DNA from: Kalaharituber pfeilii
Lineage: Eukaryota; Ascomycota; Pezizomycetes; Pezizales; Pezizaceae
Direction: 5' to 3'
Assembly (NCBI GenBank): GCA_015179045.1
Contig: WHUZ01000027.1
Coordinates: 496,001-560,000 of the forward strand
Length of the DNA stretch: 64,000 nucleotides
The position numbers and the translations under genes were made by a program. Shown one piece after another: positions 1-11,700 of the stretch. Within the stretch, counting starts at the first letter, position 1; the number at the start of each line of letters is the position of its first letter. The notes beneath the pieces are model-generated. The model had not been told where the DNA came from, ran no database searches, and worked only from the letters and a program-made list of their open reading frames with translations.

Positions 1-1348
1 ATGTATTCCATTCATAATTATTACAAGCGCGAACACTAATACAATGAACGAAGGTTGATGTTTTTGGGAGAGTAGAAATTTGCTGATTGATCATCTTTAT
101 AACAAATTTTACACCATTCTGCAACTACAGTCAGGCTTGCTTCATCCATTAAATTTCTTGAGCACATATCTGCATGGCTAACAAAATTGAAACTTTGGGG
201 AGAAAAGTAGAACCAGCGCGAAATCTTGAAAGAAAACTTCGGAACGATAGAAATCTGGATTTCTACTATTTCTGCGGGAAAAACTCTGGACGCAAAAGGC
301 CCTTCGCGATTGAACCAGTACCTAAGCGAGCTATTCATGAGCTACTGAATTTGACGGGATAGCAGAGACGACAGTTGCGGGAATACAACTCACAGCAACC
401 ATGGGGCAAAATAACTGTCCAGTGAGCACAAATTGTAGATATGGCATCGGAAAATATAGAAAATTATATTCTGCATGTGTTCGCCAAATGGAGCAATTTG
501 CGCAATGTCAAATTCGGTATACGCAGACTTGCCATCTTGAGGCTTTTTACGTTTGAGGTGTGAGATGATGGTGCCTCAGGACCTGCAGGTGCCACCGATT
601 ATTCGTTCATGCTCGTGATATATAAAATGGCTTGTCATGATAGGGATCACGCTCCGGGAGATAGGGCCTCATGTTTATAGATGTATTCTCACTAGTGAGA
701 GAAAACAAATACAGTAGCTACAGTGTAACAGGTTCCTAATTCAAGCAGGCGCTCAGCCTGCTCGAGAAAATGGACAGGGTCTTGGCATATGACTGGCGCG
801 CGGGAGAATGCTCTATTGGGACTGCAGACTCGAGCACTTGCAATGAATCTCAATGGACTCATAAATAACCGAACACTATAAATTGTAGGAAAGGTACTTC
901 GACGCCTCGACCACGATATCCGCTGGGAGGAGGTATGTACCTTGCGTATAGCTCGCGACGCAGAAGCGCTAGCTATTGGTACACGCGATTGAGACATAAA
1001 GGAGCGAAATAAAACAACTTGTCACGTAAGATCGCATAAGTCGCCTTGTTGGCCCCTCATCTGCGTTTTTGTACTTTCATTATTTCGTGAAAAGAACACA
1101 CGAAAGAGCATGACTGGAACCTCTGCATTTCCTATCCGTACTATCCATATCCATAGAAAGTTCAAGTAACTACCCATGAAACGTCTCTTTAATTACCTGA
1201 ATACCCAAACTAGTGATATCCAATAGTCATATATCTTATGGAGAACTCTCTAGCACTAAATATCAACTCGCTTTTACCAGCCAAGAAATTCCCTAGCTAG
1301 CTATCTGAAGATTTAACATCCCGGTCAGCTAGCAAGCGTAATTATAGC
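1..1348. other. Gene-poor left edge
   Basis: No open frame here has codon structure, length or motifs that I can support as a gene. Short frames on both strands end without recognisable domains. No element ends were found. Confidence 0.5.
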
Positions 1349-1350
1349 TA

Positions 1351-1417
1351 CAGTCGAACCTCTCATATCGGTTATCAAATATCACCTCATATCCAGTAAG
1401 AGAGGTCTATTGAACGG

Positions 1418-1450
<33 letters not shown>

Positions 1451-2215
1451 CTTTTTTTTTTTTTATATCAGTACTTGCATGCCGCCCTATGGGCTATGGC
1501 GAGGTATTGAACGGAGAGTCTATCTACATACACATAGTGCCAATACATGGATTGAAGCAAGTTAACAATATACAGGCTTGATATAGAGAAAAAAATGTAG
1601 GCTAAGTACCTTGAGACTTAGAAGAGGTGCCTTTGGGGTCCAGAGGAGGTGCCTTGGGGCCCCAGGGTGCTTCGAGATCGAGTGGAGAAGTAGTTGGTGA
1701 TTATAACTTGATGAGCAGGGCGGACAGGATTGAATGATGTCAGCTGACTCTCCAATCGAATAAGTAAACTTTCTAGTGCCCCAATCTCACCCATCTGATT
1801 GAATTGTAGGAGCTGTTTGGATATATGGTTTAAATGTCGAAGCACCTCTTCTGCCCCACTTACAGAAACTAGAGGTAGCTCTTCTTCATCCTCTTCATCG
1901 GAATGGTGAGTGGTAATTGTTTTGAGTTCAAGTCAGATATTCTTCACATTATAGCTTCAGACGAAGGTCTATACACTATGTTCACTTGATGTTCCTCACC
2001 TGGTAGTATCATATACTAAGCATTAGTTTATGGCGATATCCAATATGAGAGAGAAAAATTGTTAGTGATACCCCTGTCCGAGCTGCCAGACAGGCTATCC
2101 ATCCAATAATCCCAAATATCCAATACTCTCCATAGTCCCGAGCTCGAGAGAAAACCCCCTATCCAATAGCGGCTAATATCCAGTAATTGGGGATCCAATA
2201 TGAGAGGTTCGACTG
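1351..2215. mobile_element. Fot1/pogo-type non-autonomous element (MITE)
   Basis: The left end reads CAGTCGAACCTCTCATAT and the right end is its reverse complement, each flanked by TA, the target duplication expected of Tc1/mariner/pogo elements. Subterminal copies of a 'tccaatatgagag' motif recur near 2038 and 2195. No transposase frame is present, so it would need an enzyme from elsewhere. It was later hit by a retroposed 3' LINE unit at 1421-1504. Seen directly: termini and TA. Inferred: family and non-autonomous status. Confidence 0.75.
1421..1504 (-). mobile_element. Ultra-short LINE-tail retroposon (type B) inside the pogo MITE
   Basis: A long T run followed by the reverse complement of CCTCGCCATAGCCCATAGGG is flanked by a perfect 13-bp target duplication, tattgaacggaga, at 1408-1420 and 1505-1517. 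Only about 40 bp besides the A tail was inserted, in the minus orientation. Confidence 0.85.
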
Positions 2216-2217
2216 TA

Positions 2218-4459
2218 AGAGCTGCTACTAACTGCGCACAGTTCAGAATGAGGTCCTCTAGGATATCCAGGACCTCCAGCACCTCCCACGAAACCGCAGC
2301 AGTGATATCCTGGTGGACAGCAACCGAAGTCACAGCAGGAATACCGGGGATTAGAGTGGCAACATCCATGGAGTGCGTGGCAGTAAAACTAGTTCCGCCC
2401 GCATGCCTGCCGCTTGAAGAGCTTTTCAAGGTTGGAATCGTTTGCTGACTCCTTTGCGACTGGCGGGATAGATTCTGGATCTTCGCTTGGGGCCTCATCG
2501 GGGCCAAGTCCATGGGTACCGCTGGAAAACTGGCCGGGCCTCCACTATAGCGAGCTCGCCCGGGAAGGGCTTTGGCCCGGGACCTGGTCCTTGGACTGCA
2601 AGGATTGTGAAAGTACCAAAGAGCTGCGCAAGGAAGAGAATGAAGTAAATGCAGTAGACTTTCATTGGGATAAAGTTTACATGAAGAACGACAGACTGAT
2701 GATAAAGTGTGTGGCTGGATTGGTGTCTGCGGCCTGTGAGGTATCGATACAGGAACTGTGAACTGGAGGTTTATTATAGCTTGAGGAAACTGTACTGCGA
2801 ATCCTGAATCGTCCTTTTATACCTATTAGCCCATAGCCCTTCTTTTGTATGACCACAGCGTGTCAATGGCCCATGCATTGTGTTACGGCTTCCAGACCCA
2901 TTCATGGCGTTGTGTCACTAAAGCCTTTTACCTTTTTTCTGGTTAATCCTCGTATTGGGCCCAACTGGACCTTGACGATAGAATTAAAGCGGCTACCTGT
3001 ACAAAAGGAAATTATGATATTTCTTTGAGAACTCCACCTTGCCCCTCCAGTTCCTAGATATCCTCCTCCGTCACTGCCTTCGCGAACTCCGTCTCCCCTT
3101 TCCTTCGGTGTTGGCCAGGCCCCCAAGAGATCTCCCATGGCAGGATCCTTGGCCCCCGGCATCCCCGGCATGCTCCCACCCAGTTGTCAAGTCCTCCGCT
3201 TCCGCGCACAATCTGTAGTCGCTCTCCACCGCCTTCCCAACCTTTTTCAATCAACTCCTCCATGGTCCCTTCTTTTGTGACTGGAAATTAATCATTTAAT
3301 GTATCGTGCATAAGCTATAGCATTGCCGCTGTGAAATTCATGCGGAGCGCGGTGTTGGAGTGCACCTAGAGTTCAAATCGAGTAACTCTATGCAAGCCGA
3401 ACTTCAATTCTGGAGTGCTGGGGTAAAACTACATACCAATTATTGGAGAAGCTTAAGCCTAATGTTATATAGTGATGCTGCAGTCACTATATATTGGCTC
3501 CAAAGCAAGCGCTAATTTCGATTGCCGCTTCCGCTGAATTAGGTTGCTTCGAGGCAGTGGGGTTCAGAGGGTGGAGATTGGCAGAGTTGCAGCGGAGTTG
3601 TGGCGGGGGGAGGAGGCATTGCAGCGTGCTGCTGCGAGTAACTGCCTCAGCGGTCGGGTTAGGTGGAACTAGAAGCCATTGAGTTGAGTGGCCCCATGTC
3701 ATCGGCGGCGGTGATTCCATTGTTGGGGGCTTGAAAGTTGATACAGAAGCGAATTCATCCTTATATACAGTAACTGGCACGTGAGTGTACTACCGTACAT
3801 TCAAGGCTGGTAGTTGGGTGGGTGAACGGTGCTGCGTAGTCTGTTTGCACCCCTCACCTGCTGGGTCTGGGCGTGAAACCAGAGCGGAAGATGAGATAAG
3901 GTAGTCTCATACCAAGCACTCTCCGAGCGTAGCAGAGATAAGGCACCAACTGGCCACAGCTGGACAAATGAGTTGCATTTTCTACCGGCTTTGGCCGTAG
4001 GTGTAGGTATAAGGCTTTTTTACGTGTTACGGGGCGTCCTTATTACTGCGACAATTAGTTTGAACTAAAACAGGCGTTATGTATATCATATTTCCAAAGC
4101 CGACATTTCATATTTCAGTCCAGATTGAGCCAGTGATTCCAGCTTGGCATTTCATGACGTGTGACGTCGCGTGCACTTCCTTAATTATTTAAGATTTTCT
4201 GCATATGATGTATAGATGCCCTCGCCTATGACGCACTACAGACGTACCTAACATTTTGGTAGTATTGATGTCACCGATCGGATTGTCCTGAAGCATTGCA
4301 ACAAACACACTAGCGAATTTGCGATTCATATTGGCCCATCTATTTCGTTTTTGGATTATTCCGATGCAAACTGCTGCCAATCGGCGTACATGCCCTAGAA
4401 TATGCTGTCAAATAAACGTAGGACCTAAACTGTATTTACCAACTGTTCAATTCAGTTTG
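2218..4459. other. Gene-poor stretch before the esterase-like gene
   Basis: Open frames at 2028-2513 (-), 2414-2761 (+) and 3487-3780 (-) show no recognisable domain. The first runs across the MITE end, which argues against a gene. The last 150 bp or so probably hold the promoter and leader of the esterase-like gene, which also contains in-frame ATGs at 4364 and 4460. Confidence 0.4.
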
Positions 4460-4489
4460 ATGGGTCGCGGTGAACTCCAGCAACAAAAG

Positions 4490-5818
4490 ATGGCTACACA
4501 GTCTCGAGTTACTGACGCTGTTACCCTGGCCCATCCGGAAGCGGTTGACCCGATTGTTGACTTCGTGAAATCCGCTGACGTTGTACTATTGGGAGAAGGG
4601 ACCCACGGCACCCAGGAGTTTTATCAAACGCGAGCCGCCATCACACGCCAATTGATTGAGAAACATGGCTTTGAAGCAGTCGCCACCGAGGCCGACTGGC
4701 CGGACAGCTATCGTGCTAGTCGCTATGCAGTGGGGTGCAGTAACGATAAGGACGCGGCGCAAGCCTTGAATGGATTCTACAGGTTTCCGCAATGGATGTG
4801 GCGTAATACGGTAATTGTCGAACTTATCGAGTGGTTGGCTCGGTTTAATACGACGCAAAAAGGCGAGCGGCGCGCCGTCGGATTTTATGGCTTAGACCTA
4901 TACAGTTTGAACGCATCTCGGGAAGCTGTGTTGGAGTATCTGGACAAAATTGACCCAGAGGCTGCGGGGCGAGCGCGAAAACGTTACGAATGCTTCGGCC
5001 ATGCTCAAGTGGATCCACAACGTTACGGATATGAAGCTGCATTTGGTATACGCAAATCTTGCAAGGAATCCGCTGTCGCTCAGCTGGTCGAATTGGCACA
5101 ACATACACAACGTCAACTAGATACGAGTGAACCTGATTCCGGGCTAGCAGCCTTCTACGCGGAACAAAATGCGCGAGTTGTCCGTGATGCTGAATTGTAT
5201 TACCGCACCATGTTCCAGGAGGATGAAAGGGCATGGAATGTGCGTGACAGACACATGATGGAAACCCTGGAGCGTCTGGTGGGTTGGCTTCGTATGACGG
5301 GAACCGGCAAGGTGGTTGTTTGGGCACACAACTCGCATCTGGGTGATGCGCGGGCCACTGAAATGGGGAAGCGTGGACAACTGAGCCTCGGCCAACTAGT
5401 TCGTGAGAAATGGGGCGACCGCAGCAAGAACATTGGATTCACCACATACACAGGCACCGTGTTAGCCGCCAGCAGATGGGGTGGGCCAGGTAAGATTAAG
5501 CAGGTACGCCCCGCGTTAACCGGCAGCTATGAGTGGAAATTGCAGCAAATAGGTCCCAAATATCTGTTTTTGCCTTTAGACCGAAGTGAGGTGCGTGCAG
5601 AGTTTACAACAGAACGGCTTGAGCGTGCAATTGGTGTGATATACTTGCCGCAAACCGAACGGGCCAGTCACTACTTCTACGCAAACCTGCCTTCACAGTT
5701 CGATGCCGTTGTACACTTTGGACACACCACGGCATTACAAGCACTGCCCCAGATATCCGGGGCTGAATCCATGAAAGGTCTCCGAGAAATCACTTCCGAA
5801 GCGGCCGCTGAGGACTAG
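4490..5818 (+). CDS. Erythromycin-esterase-like hydrolase
   Basis: From the ATG at 4490 this is an intronless protein of 442 residues. It matches the erythromycin-esterase family (Ere/succinoglycan-biosynthesis-protein-like), whose bacterial members hydrolyse macrolide lactones and whose distant members have unknown substrates. Visible signatures are LGEGTHG with Glu36 and His39 near the N-terminus, TEADWPDS with Glu67, and WAHNSHLGD with His280 and His283, the usual metal-free catalytic and proton-relay positions. In-frame ATGs at 4364 and 4460 would only add a tail unlike the family, so I prefer 4490. There is no signal peptide. The lack of introns and the bacterial-type family suggest possible lateral origin, but that is inference. 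Its stop codon lies inside the target duplication of a retroposon that begins at the next base. Confidence 0.85.
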   Translation: MATQSRVTDAVTLAHPEAVDPIVDFVKSADVVLLGEGTHGTQEFYQTRAAITRQLIEKHGFEAVATEADWPDSYRASRYAVGCSNDKDAAQALNGFYRFPQWMWRNTVIVELIEWLARFNTTQKGERRAVGFYGLDLYSLNASREAVLEYLDKIDPEAAGRARKRYECFGHAQVDPQRYGYEAAFGIRKSCKESAVAQLVELAQHTQRQLDTSEPDSGLAAFYAEQNARVVRDAELYYRTMFQEDERAWNVRDRHMMETLERLVGWLRMTGTGKVVVWAHNSHLGDARATEMGKRGQLSLGQLVREKWGDRSKNIGFTTYTGTVLAASRWGGPGKIKQVRPALTGSYEWKLQQIGPKYLFLPLDRSEVRAEFTTERLERAIGVIYLPQTERASHYFYANLPSQFDAVVHFGHTTALQALPQISGAESMKGLREITSEAAAED

Positions 5819-5897
5819 CTTTTTTTTTTTTTTTTTTTTTTATTATTATTATTATTATCTCGTAACCCCGCTTGCAGCTGTTCGCCATGGCAGGGCT
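5819..5897 (-). mobile_element. Ultra-short retroposon (type A) abutting the esterase stop codon
   Basis: T run, then an ATT-repeat variant of the tail, then the reverse complement of CCCTGCCATGGCGAACAGC. The target duplication AGGACTAG is at 5811-5818 and 5898-5905. It includes the TAG stop codon, so the insertion preserved the reading frame end while separating the gene from its native 3' flank. Confidence 0.8.
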
Positions 5898-6394
5898 AGG
5901 ACTAGTATGATTAGCTAGAAGTGCACACTCAACGTGATAACCCTCTCTTCTCAATTCACACTCTTTCCTTCTCCTTATTTTTATTGGCATCAGTTCTACG
6001 ATACAGTGGTAAAGTACGAACATGTGCTGCTTACGAAGAGTCGACATGTGTGGACCAAGTGAGATGTACTTGACAAATTTGGTGAATGAACTTCTGAAAA
6101 AATTGATGTTGGTTTGCATTTGATTACATGTACCTTTTTTGGCGTTGAGCGTGTTCGTGATTCAGCATAGGAACTTAGTGGCTTGTCGCGCGGTACAAAG
6201 ACACCTGTACTTAAGGGACTGCTTAATGTTCTCCATGGCTGCCAGACCACAGCCCGGAAAGGCTAGTCGTGAGAGAAACGTCGAACAGATCAGATTGATT
6301 TGAACTTAGTCTACTAATTCAGACCCCTTGAAATCTGCATTATTTACACCAAAACCCACTATTGAGCCTTAGGCCTTACCAACATTGACCGATT

Positions 6395-6423
6395 TTACTT
6401 CCCATCATCACCATCATCACCGC

Positions 6424-6459
<36 letters not shown>

Positions 6460-7300
6460 TATCACCATCATCGTCCTCATCATCCGCCAACTCATACGTC
6501 AAAAAACGGAAATGATCTCCAGATGATTCTCTCAGCAGCTCGGATCCGTCATCCTCACCGTCCAAAGAGGCCTCAACGCAGTCTAGCAATGGGTGAGAAA
6601 CAATCGTCGATCTATTCTTGAATGGAACTTGCCAAACGTTTCCTCCTGGCAGTACTGTTCCTGAATCCGTACGCGAAAACCATTTGAATCGGATTCTTCT
6701 GAGGCAAACACCAAACACGCGTTCCGCAGCAGCATCATAAGAGAAACGCGATCCTCTATCAGCTCCCACATGTACTGATGTGGATAATCCAGTTCGTATC
6801 TGCATTCCGGGAGCAATAGTTTCACTTTGGACTGCTGCTAGTGTTCCTGTGCCTCTCCGGATATTCTGGTTGTGAGTGATGCGAGCATTGGTAACGGTTC
6901 TCAACCCAACGACCATATACACCTTCAAACCGTATTTCAGCATCTTATTCACCCATGCTCGGGTGTCCTCTTGGGCGCACATCACCTCCCAAACTTTCGC
7001 CGGCTGGGTGAGGATATAGGTCGTAGCAGTTGAGCCATCTACTCTGAGTTGTTCGCAGGTGCTTTTGCTAACAGAAGTGCCCCAGAGGGTTGTTAGCTTG
7101 AGACGAAATTGATTTGCCCTTTCGTTACTGATGATGGCTTCAAAGTTATCGATTGGTGTTCGCTGGATATATTTTTCCTCGATTGGAGGTTCGGGGTCAA
7201 AATAGTCTTGGTCGAGGGAACGTATGCCTGGAACCAAGCGTCCCAGGGATATGAAATCTTTAAGGAGGGGAAAATCGTTGAAGATTACTGAAAGCGTCAT
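6395..7300 (-). CDS. Gasdermin-like (RCD-1/HET-Q1-type) candidate pore-forming protein
   Basis: An intronless 301-residue protein starting at a true ATG (7300). I read it as a fungal gasdermin-like protein, the family whose members (RCD-1 of Neurospora, HET-Q1 of Podospora) form membrane pores that kill the cell after proteolytic removal of a short C-terminal segment. Suggestive features are the N-terminal FNDFPLLKDFISLGRLV stretch, the central alternating strand segment LKVYMVVGLRTVTNAR (about 125-140) and the later strand RVFGVCLRRIRFKWFS (194-209). The tail from about residue 240 is short and acidic and ends in a poly-Asp run encoded by a GAT microsatellite. The divergent neighbour is a TPR-CHAT protein, the kind of protease-like partner reported for this family. 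Length and layout fit, but the family call is from remembered patterns and not a search; an unrelated fungal beta-rich protein is the alternative. Confidence 0.6.
6402..6484. repeat. ATC/GAT microsatellite coding poly-Asp
   Basis: Near-uninterrupted ATC trinucleotides on the plus strand encode the acidic tail (residues about 274 to 300) of the gasdermin-like protein. Copy number is likely to vary between strains without breaking the frame. Confidence 0.9.
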
Positions 7301-8780
7301 TTTGCGTATTTAGAAGCAACCAGAATCTCTTGGTGTCGTTTAAGGCTTAGCTCTTCAGAACTGAGATAACAGAGACTATATGTATGAAATAGCCCTATCA
7401 GCCTTGCGTTTATAAATTTGGATAAATACATGACATGTGCTCGCGAGCAGTGTCAGTGTCAAGTTATCGCCGTGGCTGTGTGCTTTATCGCACCATCCTA
7501 AGACGAAGTGTGTAACCAGCGAAGGCAGATTCCGGCATGGGTGCTTCCACACCTGTTATAGCTTAAAATAGTAGGCACAAGGCTTCAAGGATCATTTGTC
7601 TTGTCCCTTGTCAAGGTTAACCTTGCGCACAACCGCTCATGCATTGATGATACTGTAGACCGAGGTCATCATTCCAAGATCCCCAGAAAGTTACCGTTGT
7701 GGGGGTGAAAACAGCAGGGATCTTGGGATGCGTTTCGTTTCTTCCTTTGATTGCGTCTGTATATTGATTGGAGCAAAAGTACTCTTATTCTGAAGTTAAC
7801 GTCCGTGGGAGTGGTTTGGGAAAATCTAACTTTATTGCAGAAGGGCTTCTTTGTTTTATCGCCGAGAACATAATCTGTTGACATTGCGGAGGAACATGTC
7901 GCATGGGATTTTTTCTATGACTGTATGGGAATAATCATCACATCCCATTCTATATTGTTACCGGTTGTAAAAGTGGAAAGCTAGTTAAGTTGCAACTGCC
8001 TCATTTTTTAATTAAAAAAAGAGGCGATATCAAGTTAAGCTTAATACGAGAGTGTATGTCTATCATAGCAAGCTACCAACCGCCGAGCTAGGCGTTTTCC
8101 TGTTGCTCGAGTACAGAGTTATCACTAAACTAGAGGAACATAACAGTAAACGAAGCTTATACCCAGAGTGGCATTGTGACCATCGCTTTACTTGGGGAAA
8201 GGTATATCTAATCGGTACCAGCACTGGTACACTGCGGTATTTACCTTACATTCTGTCACTCCAGAAAGATCTATCATAGCGTTGTACGAACTCGTTGATA
8301 CCGAGGGTTGAATTGCTAAAGTTCAAGTCACGCATCATAGGTGAGGCAGTGCAAGGCATTTTAATCCCTGCCGAACATTACTAGGATTTAAATTCTTGTG
8401 GACATCCATGCAAGCGGAAGCATTGTCCCGCTCCCTGTGGTGTAACATTGGCTGATGGTTGCAGAGCGGGGAGATGCTCAAGCTCAGTTTTTTTTAATAT
8501 CAGTCCTCGCTTGCCGTTCAAGCTCAGTTTGAGATAGGATGCAAACTGCAAATAGACAGCTGCACGATGATGTTTCATACAATTCCTATCTTTATTTGAA
8601 CAGTAAATACCACACACAGCCCAGACTCCAAGTAAAAGTGCGTACCATAGTAATTAACACACTGTGAAGCACCCTACGGCGCAGATATTTCTAACCAGCG
8701 GCTGATACTCTCCAGCTCTAAATTAGCAGCGACTTGACACAAGATCGCGAAAAAACCTCTGCCTTTCCCGAATTAGTAAA
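7301..8780. other. Divergent intergenic region between gasdermin-like and CHAT genes
   Basis: About 1.5 kb separates the two start codons and should hold both promoters. No convincing gene was found; frames at 7669-7884 (-), 8052-8279 (+) and 8381-8617 (-) lack domains. It contains the 27-bp retroposed unit at 8491-8517. Confidence 0.5.
8491..8517 (-). mobile_element. 27-bp retroposed LINE-tail unit (type B)
   Basis: The insert carries a short T run and the reverse complement of only the last 22 bases or so of the type B tail. It lies between perfect 13-bp duplications tcaagctcagttt at 8478-8490 and 8518-8530. This is the shortest target-duplicated insertion in the window. Confidence 0.75.
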
Positions 8781-11700
8781 ATGGACCCATTTGTGCCAAT
8801 ATGTCCCTCAAATATGGCGCTATTGACAGTGCTGCAAGGTAGGTTTTGACTGAAATTGCATCTCTTCTTTGTTCATAAATATATTTTCGCACCATAACCT
8901 GACCACGAGAGATTCAACATCCAGGGCCTACTGGAGTGTCATCGGACATCTCTGAAGTTCATGAATACCTAAAATTGCAATTAAGTCCCTGGGAAATTGA
9001 GGCGTCATTGGAGCCCCACAAAATCAATGGTGCAGATACTGCTCAGACAATTGCAAAAAGGGAAGCTATGTACTTCTGGAGGGTTGAAGAGCAGCTACGG
9101 CAATATAACCTAACAGGAGACGTCAAGGCAATTGATATCGCAATCAATTTTCTAATCGAAACGTTAGAAATTCCCTGTGACAATCACCATGCAATCACCA
9201 CCCCCCACCACTTGGTGGTGCCGTTGGTCGCTCAACTAGGGCAACTCTACCGCTTGAAATGGATGGTCGGCTCCCACATTGGCGATCTTGAACGAGCAAA
9301 AGATTTCTTCAAATGCGCTCTTTGTTTGACCGAGGACGGCTTTCCAGGCCGTCATGAGGTACAGTTGCGCCTTGGTTTATGCTACATGGAGTGGTATAAA
9401 GTGGGCCGATGTCGAGAGGACTCTGACCTCAGGAAAGCCGTTTGGTGGGTAGAAAAGTGGAGGTGTCATGTGGATCGGGGAGCCGCTCAAGAGTATTGGT
9501 ATGCTGTGGTCCTGTTGAGCGAACTTTATTGTTTGAAGCATGAAAATGACGGAACACAAGAGGATGCGAACCAAGCCATCGAGTACGCCAGAAAAGCTGT
9601 GGATATGGCTTCACAGGACCCGTACACTCTGATAAACTTGGGGAAGGTGCTACTAAAGACGGACCCTACTGGGAAAAATGCTCAAACCGTGCCGGGGATC
9701 CTGGATACTCTTTTCAAAGCGACTGGAGCACTTGGAGCGGCTCATCCACTGGACAACTTTGTCCGCAAAGTCATAGGCCAATTTCGCCGTGCCCCAGACT
9801 TAGATCCCGAGGCAGCCATGGTATTACAGTCTCACAATGTAGCAGAAACTAAGAGTTTTGACGACTACGATTTGGATGAGCAAGTGTTGTTCTTTCAGAT
9901 ATATGTCGTTCCAATGGTGAGCAATCCACCAGCCGCATGGGACGCTTTGGCTTTAGCCGAGCGCCTTATAGACAGGTTTCGGAAAACCTTCACCTTGGAG
10001 GACTGTGACACTGTCCTGAGTATCCTGGAACAAGCACGACGACTTGGTCCTACCGACAATGGGACTTTCGACGGATTGGTGAATTTTTATCTGGGTGTGG
10101 CCATAATGCAGAGGTGGTTGATGAGGGATGAAGTGGAGAGTTGCGCGAAGGCACTCTATCACCTTTATCAGGCTGAGCAGGTTTTGGACCACCTACCTGT
10201 GGAGCTCGCATGTCGCCGTGCGATGCTCATGGTCCTATCTGTTCTGTACAAACAATCTGGAGATATCTATTGGCTCAAACTTGCTAACCAAACAATGAAC
10301 CTCGCACGATGGTATAAACAACCGACGGAAACCAATCCAACCTTCGCCGCCCAGTTGGACACTCCGGATATGATGGAGTTGAAATCCATTATTGCATCTG
10401 CGGAGGCAACAGGAGGCTGTGAGACTGCAATGGTGGAGATCCCTTTCCTGGATATTGCAGAAATCAAGCGGCTTTTGACGACGCATTGGCAGAAATTTCC
10501 CGAACCTGAGCACCTTTCGCTTGCGATGTCATTGAGCCACCTTTCCATGCAACAACTAGACGAGGAAACCTGTCTCCGCAATTCGCTTGAAACCCTGCAT
10601 TCCGATGGCGCGCGCACGCACGAACGTATCCGAGCTGCAAAGATCGCGAGCAACATTTTGATTACCCAGGAGAAATATAAAGAAGCCTTCGACGTTCTCT
10701 CCACCGCAGATAGCCTTCGTTGCCTTCTAAGTAATCGCCACCTACGTGCAGAGAACAGAGAGCTCATACTGTCAGAAGTAGAGGCTACTCCAGCAAGTTT
10801 TATGGCTTCTCTAGCCCTCCAACTTGGCCGCCCCGCCTACCATGCGTTATATCACTTGGAGAAGTCAAGGGGGTTGATAATGAGTGACATGATGGATCTT
10901 CTCTGTGATGTATCGCAGGTCCAGGAGGTCGATCCTGCCCTAGCAATGCAAATAAAGAATGCTCAGAAGATGGCCCTGATGGCACTTCGGCTAAGGGGTA
11001 AAGTGGATGCGAATGAACTTCCTTTGCGTCTTACCCACAAAGGTTCGCTTGATAACCTTGAGCGTTTGATCCAGCGAGCGAGGGTACTGCCAGGGCTCTC
11101 TGATTTCATGCAACCACCAACAGAAGCAATGCTGAGGACCGCTGCCCAGCTTGGCCCCATCGTCGTCTTTAACGCTACGCCCCTACGAAGTGATGCCATT
11201 TTAATAACCACTGGGGGTGTCCACACGCTGCCATTGCCGGGTCTTGTGTGGAACGACGTCATCCACTACACCAATATCTTTTCCATGGTATTAGCTTCCT
11301 CTCCAAACACGCTGGAGAAGCGGAATAAAATGTTGAAGGGCCTGCTGGAGTGGCTTTGGAAGGTGGCTGTAGAGCCTGTGTTACGGGAACTTGGATTCAA
11401 AAAAACGTTGGGAGAGAGCACGAAGGCAACACAGTTACAGAGGATATGGTGGGTAGCATCGGCTCCACTAGGAAATCTTCCTTTTCACGCCGCGGGAATA
11501 TATAGGGCCAAATTCTCTCCGAAAACGAATGCAACTCTGAACTACTGCGTCTCGTCATATGTTCCGACAATTAAGGCTCTTTTATACACACGCAGGATTC
11601 AAGATGCTTATCAACAGCCCTCGAAAGCTGTAAGGTTACTTGCGGTGGCGATGCCAGACACCCCTGGGTATTCCTCGTTGGATGGGGTCCTAACAGAGGT

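Noticed and set aside
2028..2513. Minus-strand frame of 161 codons
   Set aside because: It runs through the right end of the pogo-type MITE, which supplies more than a third of its sequence, and no domain is recognisable.
6385..6621. His-rich plus-strand frame
   Set aside because: It is the complement of the poly-Asp microsatellite at the end of the gasdermin-like gene.
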